Positions 28,161-36,633 of a stretch of DNA of 49,312 nucleotides are shown here, one piece after another. Source of the stretch: an uncultured Halieaceae bacterium (lineage in GTDB: Bacteria; Pseudomonadota; Gammaproteobacteria; Pseudomonadales; Halieaceae); assembly GCA_938074045.1 (NCBI GenBank), contig CALJGI010000040.1, forward strand, positions 1 through 49,312, read 5' to 3'. How positions within the stretch are numbered: the stretch's first letter is position 1; each line of letters opens with the position of its first letter. A program made the translations under genes and the position numbers. A model generated the notes under the pieces. The model did not search any database. It saw only the letters and a list, made by a program, of their open reading frames with translations, and was not told where the DNA came from.

Positions 28161-29099
28161 TCAGCGAATAATCTGAGAGTCTATCTCAACGTCGCGCAGG
28201 ACATCCGCCGGCGCTGCCTCAGATTCTGCTGCGAGTTCCTCAGCGCTGGCTGTCGGCTCATTTGAGCTGGGATCGTCCTCCTCAGAGGGTGGTCTAACGT
28301 ATTGGGCCGCTTCCGCCTCAGTTAAATTCCCCCTGCCACTCCAGGGTAGCAGTCGATGGCTGCTGTGACTCGAAAAGTCGATGAACGGATATTTGATAAT
28401 ATCAAAGTAGGGTGAGTAGTCGAAGTGAGATGGGGTGCACAGGCGCGGATTCCGGCGGTAGAGCTGTATCGAGTCGTCTTCACGGCGCTTTATCAGCGGT
28501 AGAATAGGAAACTGTATTTCGCCGAAGGCCTCGGCGATCATGGTCGAACAAATGGTTTCCGTGGTATCTCCCGCGTGTTCACGAAACAAGCTGCTGCGCC
28601 ATTTGCGAGGCAGAATGACCCAGGGGAACAACAGGCGTGCCAGATCGAAAATCTGGCGTACATCGTAGGGTAGTCCGAGCTGCCTTATCGAGTAATTTAC
28701 AACCTTTTGTGCATCCTGATAGGCAAGTCCCCGGGGGCGGCACAGTCGAATGTGCTCGCCCTCGTACTCGGTAAGAGGCCGCACCGCCGTCCCTGTGCCC
28801 AACTCGCTTTCTATAATCAGCTGCTGATCGGGTGATCCTGTATAGTACTTACACAGCTGTTCCCGCAGCTCAATATCTTCGACCTCGTGAATCCTGCCGA
28901 TATATAGGGCAGCGTGGGACCAAGAGCTCTGGGTTATCAGTTTGATGACATTGCTGACCCTTGATCGTCCCTCAACCAGTACGACGTCACAGGGTTTGAT
29001 TTCGTAGCGGATGCGCTCAAAATCGCTGAGGGGATACTCGGGAAGTGGTGACTTACGCAACAGCCATGAGATGATGGATTTTTTGAGGAGTGTGAACAT
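28161..29099 (-). CDS. YiiX/YebB-like permuted NlpC/P60 (C92) amidase-type protein
   Basis: A 312-residue protein of the permuted papain-like superfamily that acts on lipids or peptides. The core shows GDVVLVEGRSRVSNVIKLITQ-type sequence (CDVVLVEGRS) followed by SSWSHAALYIG with the conserved His, and TTETICSTMIAEAF with the catalytic Cys. A basic, hydrophobic N terminus (LLKKSIISWLLRK) may bind membrane; there is no cleavable signal peptide. The last 60 residues are acidic, Ser/Glu/Ala-rich and probably disordered. It converges on serA with 14 bases between stops and is divergent from the DUF1285 gene. Substrate unknown. Confidence 0.8.
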   Translation of the reverse strand: MFTLLKKSIISWLLRKSPLPEYPLSDFERIRYEIKPCDVVLVEGRSRVSNVIKLITQSSWSHAALYIGRIHEVEDIELREQLCKYYTGSPDQQLIIESELGTGTAVRPLTEYEGEHIRLCRPRGLAYQDAQKVVNYSIRQLGLPYDVRQIFDLARLLFPWVILPRKWRSSLFREHAGDTTETICSTMIAEAFGEIQFPILPLIKRREDDSIQLYRRNPRLCTPSHFDYSPYFDIIKYPFIDFSSHSSHRLLPWSGRGNLTEAEAAQYVRPPSEEDDPSSNEPTASAEELAAESEAAPADVLRDVEIDSQIIR

Positions 29100-29206
29100 A
29101 TGTCAGAATCAATAATGTCGCCCCTTGTTATAACTGATCTGGTGTCAGACTGCCACAACAGGCGTGGAGTTCGCACTCTCACCAATAACAGCAAATGAGG
29201 TAAACA

Positions 29207-29755
29207 GTGACCCCATCTCTGGAAAACATAGTAGCTGCCGTCGATGACTCCCGGGATTCAATGCCGCCGCTGGAAAAATGGCACCCGGCGCTGAGTGGAG
29301 ATATCGATATCAGGATAGCCAGTGACGGCCGCTGGTATCATGAGGGTGGCGAGATCAAGCGGGAAAAGCTGGTTCGCCTGTTTGCATCTATACTACGTCG
29401 CGAAGATGACGGCGAGCACTATCTTGTCACACCGGTGGAAAAATGGCGGATTGCGGTGGATTGGCTACCACTGGTAATCATCGCCTCGGAAGAGCGCATA
29501 GACAAGAACGGGTTGACTGTCATCTGCTTTACCACCAATACGCGTCGCCAGGCGATACTCAATGCCGACAACAGCTTTGTGATGGTCGAGAACGAACGTG
29601 GAGACACGGTGCCTGCCATTCACGTGCGAAATGGCCTGCTGGCTGTATTGAATCGCGCTGTCTACTACGCGCTCGCAGCGACGGCGATCACGGACCCGGC
29701 CAGCGGCCGGCTGGGCATTGTAAGCGGTGGGTGTCATCACCCGCTGGAGAGCTGA
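29207..29755 (+). CDS. DUF1285 protein
   Basis: This 182-residue soluble protein has the features of the DUF1285 family: SDGRWYHEGGEIKREKLVRLFASILRRED and HYLVTPVEKWRIAVDWLPLV. These two stretches form the family's first small beta domain. No catalytic motif or membrane segment is visible, and the role is unknown. GTG start at 29207 preceded by GAGG. Its stop abuts that of the ETF-QO gene on the other strand with no gap. Homologues in Pseudomonas-like bacteria are also single genes near metabolic enzymes. Confidence 0.8.
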   Translation: MTPSLENIVAAVDDSRDSMPPLEKWHPALSGDIDIRIASDGRWYHEGGEIKREKLVRLFASILRREDDGEHYLVTPVEKWRIAVDWLPLVIIASEERIDKNGLTVICFTTNTRRQAILNADNSFVMVENERGDTVPAIHVRNGLLAVLNRAVYYALAATAITDPASGRLGIVSGGCHHPLES

Positions 29756-31408
29756 TTACATATTGGGGTAGTTAGGCCCGCCCAATCCTTCCGGCGTCAC
29801 CCAAGCGATATTCTGTGACGGATCTTTGATATCACAGGTCTTGCAGTGCACGCAGTTCTGCGCGTTGATCTGAAATTTCGACTCACCGTCTTCCTCGATG
29901 ACTTCATAGACACCTGCGGGGCAATAGCGTTGTGCCGGCTCATCAAATATCGGGAGGTTGTGTCCGATGGGAATATCCGGATCTTTCAACGTCAAGTGAC
30001 AGGGCTGGTCTTCTTCGTGATTGGTATTCGACAGGAATACGGAAGACAGGCGGTCAAAGGTCAACTTATTGTCTGGCTTGGGATAGATGATGGGTTTGCA
30101 CTCAGCAGCCGGTTTGAGCACCGCGTGATCAGCTTTTTGATCGCGCAGGGTAAATGGCAGTTTGCCCTGAAAGATGTTCTGCTCAATCCAGATCAGTCCC
30201 GACCCGACATAAGTGCCAAAGTTGTGCAGGAAGCCGGAGAAGTTACGGCTGCTGTACAGTTCCTGCCACGCCCACGACTGCTTGAAGTTGTCGGCAAATT
30301 CAGTGAGCTCTTCGCCATTCTTGGCACCATCAGTGAGTGCTGCGTGAACCGTCTCGGCAGCCACGATGCCTGATTTCATCGCCGTGTGGTTGCCCTTGAT
30401 CTTGACACCATTCAACGTACCGGCATCACAGCCGATCAGGAGACCACCGGGAAATGCCATTTTAGGTAGCGAATTCAGACCTCCCTTGGCGATGGCACGG
30501 GCGCCATAGACCAATCTGGTTCCACCTTCGAGGTATTTCTTGCTCTCGGGATGGAGCTTGAAGCGCTGGAACTCCTCAAAGGGACTCATATGAGTGTTGC
30601 TGTAATTGAGGTCAGCAATCAGGCCGACGACAACCTGGTTGTTGTCGGCGTGGTAGAGGAACGCGCCGCCGCTGGACCCGCTCTCGTTCAGGGGCCAGCC
30701 AATGCCGTGTATGACCAGGCCGGGTTCATGCTGCTCCGGTGGCACTTCCCATAGTTCCTTAATGCCGATGCCATAGTGCTGCGGGTCAGTGCCCTCGTTG
30801 AGATTGAACTTTTCCATTAACTGTTTGCCCAGATGCCCGCGGCAACCCTCGGCAAACAGAGTGTATTTAGCGTGCAACTCCATGCCGGGCATGTAACTGT
30901 CTTTCTGTGAACCGTCAGCTCCAATACCCATATCACCAGTGGCAACACCCTTCACCCGTCCATCCTCGTGGTAGAGCACCTCGGCAGCCGCAAAACCAGG
31001 ATAAATCTCGGCACCCATGCCCTCGGCCTGTTCCGCCAGCCAGCGGCACACATTGCCCATGGAGACCACGTAGTTGCCGTCGTTGTGGGTAGGCTTGGGA
31101 ATCATCCACTGGGGTAGTTTGATAGCCTTTTCCTGGTTGAGGTAGAAGAAAAAGGTATCTCCTGTGACCTCGGTGTCAAGCGGTGCACCACGCTCCTTCC
31201 AGTCCGGGAAGAGTTCGTTCATCGCAGTGGGTTCCAGCACGGCGCCTGAGAGAATATGGGCGCCGACTTCAGAGCCTTTTTCAACCACACAAACGCTGAT
31301 GTCATTACCACTGGACTCACTGAGCTGACGTAGCCGGCACGCCGCAGACAGTCCGGCAGGGCCAGCGCCGACGATTACCACGTCAAATTCCATCGATTCT
31401 CTTTCCAC
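29756..31408 (-). CDS. electron transfer flavoprotein-ubiquinone oxidoreductase
   Basis: A 550-residue inner-membrane-associated enzyme that moves electrons from reduced ETF to ubiquinone. It has the FAD motif VVIVGAGPAGLSAACRL at the N terminus, GCRGHLGKQL, GCDAGTLN in the second FAD segment, and the 4Fe-4S domain at the C terminus: YCPAGVYE and CVHCKTCDIKDPSQN, ending GGPNYPNM. I start at GTG 31406-31408 (MERESMEFDVV), which fits the length of the Pseudomonas protein and has AAGAGG 8 bases upstream; ATG five codons later (31393) is an alternative, and the open frame further upstream has no signal. It is divergent from etfB-etfA, its electron donors. Confidence 0.96.
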   Translation of the reverse strand: MERESMEFDVVIVGAGPAGLSAACRLRQLSESSGNDISVCVVEKGSEVGAHILSGAVLEPTAMNELFPDWKERGAPLDTEVTGDTFFFYLNQEKAIKLPQWMIPKPTHNDGNYVVSMGNVCRWLAEQAEGMGAEIYPGFAAAEVLYHEDGRVKGVATGDMGIGADGSQKDSYMPGMELHAKYTLFAEGCRGHLGKQLMEKFNLNEGTDPQHYGIGIKELWEVPPEQHEPGLVIHGIGWPLNESGSSGGAFLYHADNNQVVVGLIADLNYSNTHMSPFEEFQRFKLHPESKKYLEGGTRLVYGARAIAKGGLNSLPKMAFPGGLLIGCDAGTLNGVKIKGNHTAMKSGIVAAETVHAALTDGAKNGEELTEFADNFKQSWAWQELYSSRNFSGFLHNFGTYVGSGLIWIEQNIFQGKLPFTLRDQKADHAVLKPAAECKPIIYPKPDNKLTFDRLSSVFLSNTNHEEDQPCHLTLKDPDIPIGHNLPIFDEPAQRYCPAGVYEVIEEDGESKFQINAQNCVHCKTCDIKDPSQNIAWVTPEGLGGPNYPNM

Positions 31409-31567
31409 AGTAGGGGCCTCTTTTGAATAGGTAATTGAGTGGCTACCCAAGTCGGGCGGCCATTGCGGGCGCAAAGTATATTATTTTGTGTAGATTAAGG
31501 CCATAAATGCCCACCATTTCAGCGAGTTATTGTCGTTATAAGTCACTATAGTTGCCCCAAAATGATA

Positions 31568-31618
31568 TTGACCTGCAAGGCTGAAAAGTTCACTATAGCG
31601 GCCGTTTTTCAGCGGCCG
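31568..31618 (+). promoter_or_regulatory. etfB upstream region: weak promoter and hairpin
   Basis: TTGACC (31568-31573) lies 17 bases before CACTAT (31591-31596), a possible promoter. TCACTATAG occurs twice, at 31543-31551 and 31590-31598, 47 bases apart. A CGGCCG repeat (31599-31604 and 31613-31618) can fold over an 8-base loop in the leader. The ETF genes answer to fatty-acid or amino-acid supply in relatives, but no known operator (for example a PsrA site) is seen. Confidence 0.35.
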
Positions 31619-31670
31619 AAGACCACTGCGGCGGTTGTTTCCTCTAATCCACTATCATTACGGGATGTCT

Positions 31671-32423
31671 ATGAAGGTTTTAGTAGCGGTAAAACGCGTC
31701 GCTGACGCGAACGTAAAGGTTCGGGCCAAGGCCGACGGTACCGATGTCGATTTGAACAACGTCAAGATGGCAATCAATCCGTTTTGTGAAATAGCCGTAG
31801 AAGAGGCTGTACGCCTCAAGGAAAGCGGCGTTGCTGAAGAGGTGGTAGCAGTCTCTATCGGCGATAAATCCTGCCAGGAACAGATCAGGACCTCGCTGGC
31901 GCTGGGTGCTGACCGCGGTATCCAGGTTGAGACAGATGCCAATCTGCAACCACTGGCCATTGCCAAGTTGTTGAAGGCTGTTATTGATCGCGAGTCCCCC
32001 GATCTTATCATTCTCGGCAAGCAGTCAATTGACAGCGATAACAACCAGACCGGGCAAATGCTGGCGGCACTGGCCGGCCTTGCCCAGGGCACCTTTGCCT
32101 CTGAGGTCGTGTTGGAAGACGGTCACGCCCGGGTTACCCGTGAAGTCGATGGTGGCCTGCAGACATTGAACCTAAAGTTGCCGGCGGTTGTGACCACTGA
32201 TCTCCGTTTGAATGAGCCACGCTACGCTTCTTTGCCCAATATCATGAAGGCCAAGAAGAAGCCCATGGATGTACTCACTCCTGAGGAACTGGGTGTGGAT
32301 GTTGCGAGCAAGCTCACCATGGTGAAGGTAGAGCCACCCGCCGAGCGTTCAGCCGGTATTATTGTTGAATCTGTCGAACAACTGGTCGACAAACTGAAGA
32401 ACGAGGCGAAGGTAATATCATGA
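31671..32423 (+). CDS. etfB: electron transfer flavoprotein beta subunit
   Basis: The 250-residue beta subunit of ETF binds AMP and docks acyl-CoA and other dehydrogenases. [51 protein letters not shown] (the signature) and [21 protein letters not shown] are typical. The start is ATG 31671; two codons upstream another ATG (31665) is possible. It overlaps etfA by four bases (ATGA), so the two subunits are coupled. Confidence 0.97.
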   Translation: MKVLVAVKRVADANVKVRAKADGTDVDLNNVKMAINPFCEIAVEEAVRLKESGVAEEVVAVSIGDKSCQEQIRTSLALGADRGIQVETDANLQPLAIAKLLKAVIDRESPDLIILGKQSIDSDNNQTGQMLAALAGLAQGTFASEVVLEDGHARVTREVDGGLQTLNLKLPAVVTTDLRLNEPRYASLPNIMKAKKKPMDVLTPEELGVDVASKLTMVKVEPPAERSAGIIVESVEQLVDKLKNEAKVIS

Positions 32424-33349
32424 GTATTTTGGTCATCGCAGAGCACGATAACGAGAGTCTGAAAGCAGCTACTCTGAACACTGTCGCCGCAGCAGCCGCC
32501 ATTGGTGGTGATATTGTGGTCCTGGTTGCAGGTCATAATTGTGGCGCAGCTGCGGATCAAGCTGCAGCAGCAGCAGGGGTATCCAAAGTATTGGTAGCTG
32601 ACAACGAAGTTTATGGCCACCAACTGGCAGAAAATGTCAGCCTTCTCGTTGCCGAATTGGGCCCTGGCTACAGTCACGTCCTGGCGTCCGCTACAACCAA
32701 CGGCAAGAACCTGATCCCGCGTGTTGCAGCTCTGCTCGACGTAGCCCAGATTTCTGAAATCAGCGCAGTGGTATCTGAGGATACATTTCAGAGGCCTATC
32801 TATGCAGGTAATGTTATCGCGACAGTGCAGAGCAGCGATGCCATCAAGGTTATTACTGTTCGTGGTACCGCCTTTGATGGTGTGGCTGAATCCGGGGGCG
32901 GCGCTTTGATAGAAGCTGTCGATTCGGTGCATGACGCCGGCGTTTCCAGCTTTATAGGTGAGGAAGTGGCAAAGTCTGATCGTCCTGAGCTGACTTCAGC
33001 GGATATCGTCATATCCGGTGGTCGCGGTATGCAAAACGGTGAAAATTTCTCCATGCTTGAGGACATTGCCGACAAACTGGGTGCGGCCGTTGGTGCTTCA
33101 CGTGCTGCGGTAGACGCGGGCTTTGTACCCAACGATATGCAGGTTGGACAAACAGGTAAAATCGTTGCTCCAGATTTGTATATTGCGGTAGGAATTTCCG
33201 GTGCCATCCAACACCTGGCTGGCATGAAGGACAGCAAGGTCATCGTCGCGATCAATAAAGATGAAGATGCGCCTATATTCCAGGTGGCCGACTATGGCCT
33301 GGTAGCTGATCTTTTCAGTGCACTACCCGAAATGGACAGCATGCTATAG
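32420..33349 (+). CDS. etfA: electron transfer flavoprotein alpha subunit
   Basis: The 309-residue alpha subunit holds most of the FAD site. Its C-terminal domain shows [36 protein letters not shown] and [17 protein letters not shown], the FAD-binding signature. It receives electrons from acyl-CoA dehydrogenases and passes them to the ETF-QO encoded on the other side of etfB. The gene ends 37 bases before a bidirectional terminator. Confidence 0.97.
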   Translation: MSILVIAEHDNESLKAATLNTVAAAAAIGGDIVVLVAGHNCGAAADQAAAAAGVSKVLVADNEVYGHQLAENVSLLVAELGPGYSHVLASATTNGKNLIPRVAALLDVAQISEISAVVSEDTFQRPIYAGNVIATVQSSDAIKVITVRGTAFDGVAESGGGALIEAVDSVHDAGVSSFIGEEVAKSDRPELTSADIVISGGRGMQNGENFSMLEDIADKLGAAVGASRAAVDAGFVPNDMQVGQTGKIVAPDLYIAVGISGAIQHLAGMKDSKVIVAINKDEDAPIFQVADYGLVADLFSALPEMDSML

Positions 33350-33385
33350 CACCTCGCTCATCTCAGGCATGATTACATGCTGCAT

Positions 33386-33414
33386 AAAAAGTCCGCTCCT
33401 GTAGCGGGCTTTTT
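33386..33414. terminator. bidirectional terminator between etfA and rraA
   Basis: AAAAAGTCCGCT (33386-33397) pairs with AGCGGGCTTTTT (33403-33414) with one G-T pair, closing CCTGT. T runs are present in both directions, so it serves the etf transcript on the plus strand and the cysI-to-rraA transcript on the minus strand. Confidence 0.85.
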
Positions 33415-33435
33415 GGTTCTGGTGTGTCACTTGTG

Positions 33436-33915
33436 TCAGCTCAGCGCTATTGGGGAAACAATAACGCCATTTTGATCTGCGTACACATAGTGTCCCGGAG
33501 TGATGGTTACGCCACCGAAAGCGACACTGACGTTCAAGTCTCCCAGTCCGCGTTTATCGGTTTTAACGGGAATGGCCGCCAAGGCAAAAACACCGAGATC
33601 CAGTTTTGTCAGAATTTCAACGTCCCTTGCACAGCCGTAGATGATGATCCCTTCCCAGCCATTAGCGACCGCATTAGCCGCGATCTGGTCTCCCAACAGG
33701 GCTTTGCGCAGAGAACCACCGCCATCTATGACCATGACTCGACCGTTGCCGGGAACGCCAGCCTGCTCTTTGACCAGTGAGTTATCTTCATAGCACTTGA
33801 TCGTTACCACTTCTCCGTAAAAACAATGCCTGCCGCCATAACTCTGAAACATCGGCGTCAGTACCTGAACCTCATCGGGAAAGTCGTCACATAAATCGGG
33901 TACAGAGCGGATCAT
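33436..33915 (-). CDS. rraA: RraA, regulator of ribonuclease E activity
   Basis: A 159-residue protein that aligns well with E. coli RraA along its whole length: [25 protein letters not shown]-type [61 protein letters not shown] and [15 protein letters not shown]. RraA forms a trimer that binds the C-terminal part of RNase E and slows decay of some mRNAs. Relatives act as aldolases or decarboxylases, so an enzymatic role is not excluded, although the match here is to RraA proper. ATG 33915 has GAGG 8 bases upstream. It is the last gene of a minus-strand run, 14 bases from its neighbour. Confidence 0.92.
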   Translation of the reverse strand: MIRSVPDLCDDFPDEVQVLTPMFQSYGGRHCFYGEVVTIKCYEDNSLVKEQAGVPGNGRVMVIDGGGSLRKALLGDQIAANAVANGWEGIIIYGCARDVEILTKLDLGVFALAAIPVKTDKRGLGDLNVSVAFGGVTITPGHYVYADQNGVIVSPIALS

Positions 33916-33929
33916 GGGTGATACCTCGT

Positions 33930-34952
33930 TTAATTTTGGCCAGAAGCGTTGCTGGGAAAGAGCATGCCACGAAAGATGCTGAGGATTTCAGGGCTGGTAT
34001 CCCGAGACGTCAGGTATTTCACATGATCCTTATCATTGGCCTCTGGCGTCAGCTCAATACTCCACAGGGCATCGACCCGGTTGGGTATAAGGGAATAGCG
34101 AATATCAATCACTCGATGCTGATGCTCCGGGTCACGGGCAATATAACCATTGGAAAACCAGCGGAATCTTTCCAGGTCCCTGGCTTGCTGTGACTCTGGC
34201 CTCAGCCATGGCATGTCCCGCTCGGCATCGAGTTTGTAAACCGAGTCGCCGGGAAAGTGGTGCATGGTGGCGCCGGTGCGAAAGGCATCCACATAGAATT
34301 TATCCGCTGTTTCATAGACGACTTTCCACACGAGAATGTTACCAAAACTGGGTTTTGCCTCCAGCCGGAGGGGCTGGTGCTTGCGACTGCCCGCCAGTTC
34401 CCAACCTGCCGCTACCGCGCGATCCCTCTGAAGCATGCCCAACAATGGATAGGCAAACACCCAGACCACAGCCACCCTGGCCAACCAGCGAATTTTGAAT
34501 TTGGTACTGAACAATAATAAAAACAGAAGAGGGACGGTATACAACGGGTCGATGACCGAGATGACATTCCAGGCCACCCGGGTATCGCTAAATGGCCAGA
34601 ACAGCATCGTCCCGTAGGTGGTGCAAGCATCTAACAAGGCATGGGTGGCATAGCCTATAGTGGAGAACAGCCAACTGGTGCTAAAAGAGGCCCCGCGTTT
34701 TCGTCCGACCAGGCGATGCAGGATAAATGCGCACAACAGTCCGCCCAGCGGTATGAACACCAGTGAGTGAGTAAATTGCCTGTGGTATTCCAGAAATAGC
34801 AGGGGGTCGCTTGGGGAACGGATAAGAACGTCAAGATCCGCCGCCATGCCAGCAAAAAAGCCCATTACGCCAGCGAGCACCATGTGCTGTTTTTTATTTG
34901 AGAGTGCCTGAGGAATGGTTGCCCCGAGCACGCCCTGCGTAAGGGGGTCCAT
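33930..34952 (-). CDS. YdjM-like (DUF457) inner-membrane metal-dependent hydrolase
   Basis: A 340-residue protein with about four or five membrane segments in its N-terminal 190 residues. [11 protein letters not shown], the metal-binding motif [15 protein letters not shown] followed by [11 protein letters not shown], and [13 protein letters not shown] match the YdjM/DUF457 family of membrane-bound hydrolases (LexA-controlled in E. coli). The C-terminal 150 residues are soluble and carry no motif I know. It starts 4 bases after the antiporter stop codon and precedes rraA, probably in one transcript. Substrate unknown. Confidence 0.82.
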   Translation of the reverse strand: MDPLTQGVLGATIPQALSNKKQHMVLAGVMGFFAGMAADLDVLIRSPSDPLLFLEYHRQFTHSLVFIPLGGLLCAFILHRLVGRKRGASFSTSWLFSTIGYATHALLDACTTYGTMLFWPFSDTRVAWNVISVIDPLYTVPLLFLLLFSTKFKIRWLARVAVVWVFAYPLLGMLQRDRAVAAGWELAGSRKHQPLRLEAKPSFGNILVWKVVYETADKFYVDAFRTGATMHHFPGDSVYKLDAERDMPWLRPESQQARDLERFRWFSNGYIARDPEHQHRVIDIRYSLIPNRVDALWSIELTPEANDKDHVKYLTSRDTSPEILSIFRGMLFPSNASGQN

Positions 34953-34956
34953 TTCT

Positions 34957-36120
34957 TTAATCCCTGCGAAGTTTGTCGCTGATGGCGATCGGTGTGTAGC
35001 GGGTGAATATCACAATGTAGGAGGATACAACAAAGGTTATCAGCGTTGTCGCCTGGATCAGCAGCGAACTCTGTTCACTGATAACCCCGCTCGCCAGAGC
35101 TACATAGGCAATCAGCAATGAAAACTCGCTGACCTGCCCTAGTCTGAAGCCAATGTCCCAGGCCAGAACTTTGCGTTCACTCATTTCGATAAGCAAAAAG
35201 CGAAACACCACCGGTTTGATGGCCAGCATCACGCCGGCGAGAGTGAGTGCGGGTATCAGTACTGAATTCAGCAGGTTCAGATCAAAGCGGGCGCCGATGG
35301 AGAAGAAGAAAAGTACCAGGAAAAAATCCCTTAGGGGCTTCAGGCTGATGGCTATGTACTGAGAGATGGGGCTGGTCGCCAGCGCAACACCGGCGATAAA
35401 GGCACCTATCTCACTGGACAGACCCACGGCGTGTGCCAGCTGTGCCATACCCAGACACCAGCCAATGGCCAGCAGGAAAATATACTCATGAAAGCGATCA
35501 AACCGAGTAATCAGCGGTAGCAATACAAATCTGACCAGTCCCAGGGCGGTTCCCAGAAGCAGGGGCAGGGCGGCGAAAGCCATCCACACAGGAGGTGAAC
35601 TTACCGGGTCGTTGGACAAGGAGAGCAGCAGGGTCAATACCAGAATAGCAATCATGTCTTGTATAAGCAGCAAACCGATCATCAACTCACCAATGTGGCG
35701 ATGGTGTAATACCGTCGTGGGCAGCAGCTTGATGCCAATGATGGTGGACGAAAACATCATTGCCGCGCCAATCACCAGTGAATCGATAGGATCGTAGCCA
35801 AAAGCCAGCGCCAGTCCTGTCCCCGTGACCATAAAAAGTGCGCAGCTTAGCAGGGCTACAAAACTGGCCTTGCGCAGGGTCGCGATCAGTGCCTGGGGTT
35901 GCATATCGAGCCCAAGCAGAAACAGCAGAAAAATGATGCCCACGCTGGAAATGTCTGCAAGGAAGTTTACATCGGTAACCAATTCGAAGCCGAAGGGGCC
36001 GAGCAAAGCGCCGAGCAGGATATAGGCAATAATCAGTGGTTGGCGGGTATAGAGTGCAAAGGATGCCAGGAGAGCAGCACCCGAGAATATCAGGAAAAAT
36101 GTTGTGGTCAGGTTAGCCAC
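34957..36120 (-). CDS. CPA2-family monovalent cation:proton antiporter
   Basis: The 387-residue protein has 11 to 13 membrane segments and resembles the KefB/KefC/Na-H exchanger family. Conserved pieces are FLLFLLGLDMQP, GAAMMFSSTIIGIKLL, LLLIQDMIAILVL with the ion-binding Asp, and GLSSEIGAFIAGVALA. It stops right after the membrane domain and lacks the C-terminal RCK/TrkA-N domain of KefB/KefC, so it is not gated that way. The ion (K+ or Na+) cannot be told. It follows the DUF934 gene by 18 bases. Confidence 0.88.
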   Translation of the reverse strand: MANLTTTFFLIFSGAALLASFALYTRQPLIIAYILLGALLGPFGFELVTDVNFLADISSVGIIFLLFLLGLDMQPQALIATLRKASFVALLSCALFMVTGTGLALAFGYDPIDSLVIGAAMMFSSTIIGIKLLPTTVLHHRHIGELMIGLLLIQDMIAILVLTLLLSLSNDPVSSPPVWMAFAALPLLLGTALGLVRFVLLPLITRFDRFHEYIFLLAIGWCLGMAQLAHAVGLSSEIGAFIAGVALATSPISQYIAISLKPLRDFFLVLFFFSIGARFDLNLLNSVLIPALTLAGVMLAIKPVVFRFLLIEMSERKVLAWDIGFRLGQVSEFSLLIAYVALASGVISEQSSLLIQATTLITFVVSSYIVIFTRYTPIAISDKLRRD

Positions 36121-36138
36121 GTCAGGGGGTCGTTCTGT

Positions 36139-36633
36139 TCAGCGTCGACGAAATAAAGGCTCTGGCCTGTCGATGCTGGCCTGATAAGCGTCCGAGAAGT
36201 CATCCAGACTTTGTAGGTCACTTTCAAGACTGCTGTCATCGTCGGGTTGGAAGGCATTGAATCCGGAGCGCTTCAGGTAATGGAATTGGTCCCGCATTAT
36301 ATCCCCCGTGGCCCTCAATTCACCTGCGAATTCGTGGGTTTGTCGCAATTCTCGGGCGTAGGAGAATCCTCGGCCGTCGGTAAAGACTGGAAAATTGACC
36401 GCCACCAGCTGCAGGCGATCGATGTAATCGCAGACCTGTGATGGTTCCTGGCCAGGCTCCAACAGCACACCTATGGTGGCATCTACTGGTATGTCAGCAA
36501 TAACTGCCTGTAGTAATTCCAAGGGCATAAAAACCCGTTGTCCGGACTCCGCCAAGTCTACGGCTTCACTGCTGGAGCCCACCATTACCCAGTCATCTTC
36601 GACTATCTGGGAATCCTTAATTAGCCTCGGCAT
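36139..36633 (-). CDS. DUF934 protein associated with sulfite reductase
   Basis: A 164-residue protein of the DUF934 family (sometimes called CysI-associated or oxidoreductase-like). PRLIKDSQIVEDDWV at the N terminus and NFPVFTDGRGFSYARELR are the typical stretches. I start at ATG 36631-36633, which overlaps the 3' end of cysI by 17 bases; the open frame further upstream lies within cysI. The pairing with cysI is common in Pseudomonas and relatives and suggests a role in assimilatory sulfite reduction, though none is proven. Confidence 0.87.
   Translation of the reverse strand: MPRLIKDSQIVEDDWVMVGSSSEAVDLAESGQRVFMPLELLQAVIADIPVDATIGVLLEPGQEPSQVCDYIDRLQLVAVNFPVFTDGRGFSYARELRQTHEFAGELRATGDIMRDQFHYLKRSGFNAFQPDDDSSLESDLQSLDDFSDAYQASIDRPEPLFRRR

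Noticed and set aside
29756..31474. ETF-QO start at the first codon of the open frame (31474)
   Set aside because: The added 22 residues match nothing in the family and lack a ribosome-binding site; the GTG at 31408 has AAGAGG and gives the usual length.
32222..32932. 236-codon minus-strand frame opposite etfB-etfA
   Set aside because: It lies wholly within two well-supported genes and shows no protein family features.
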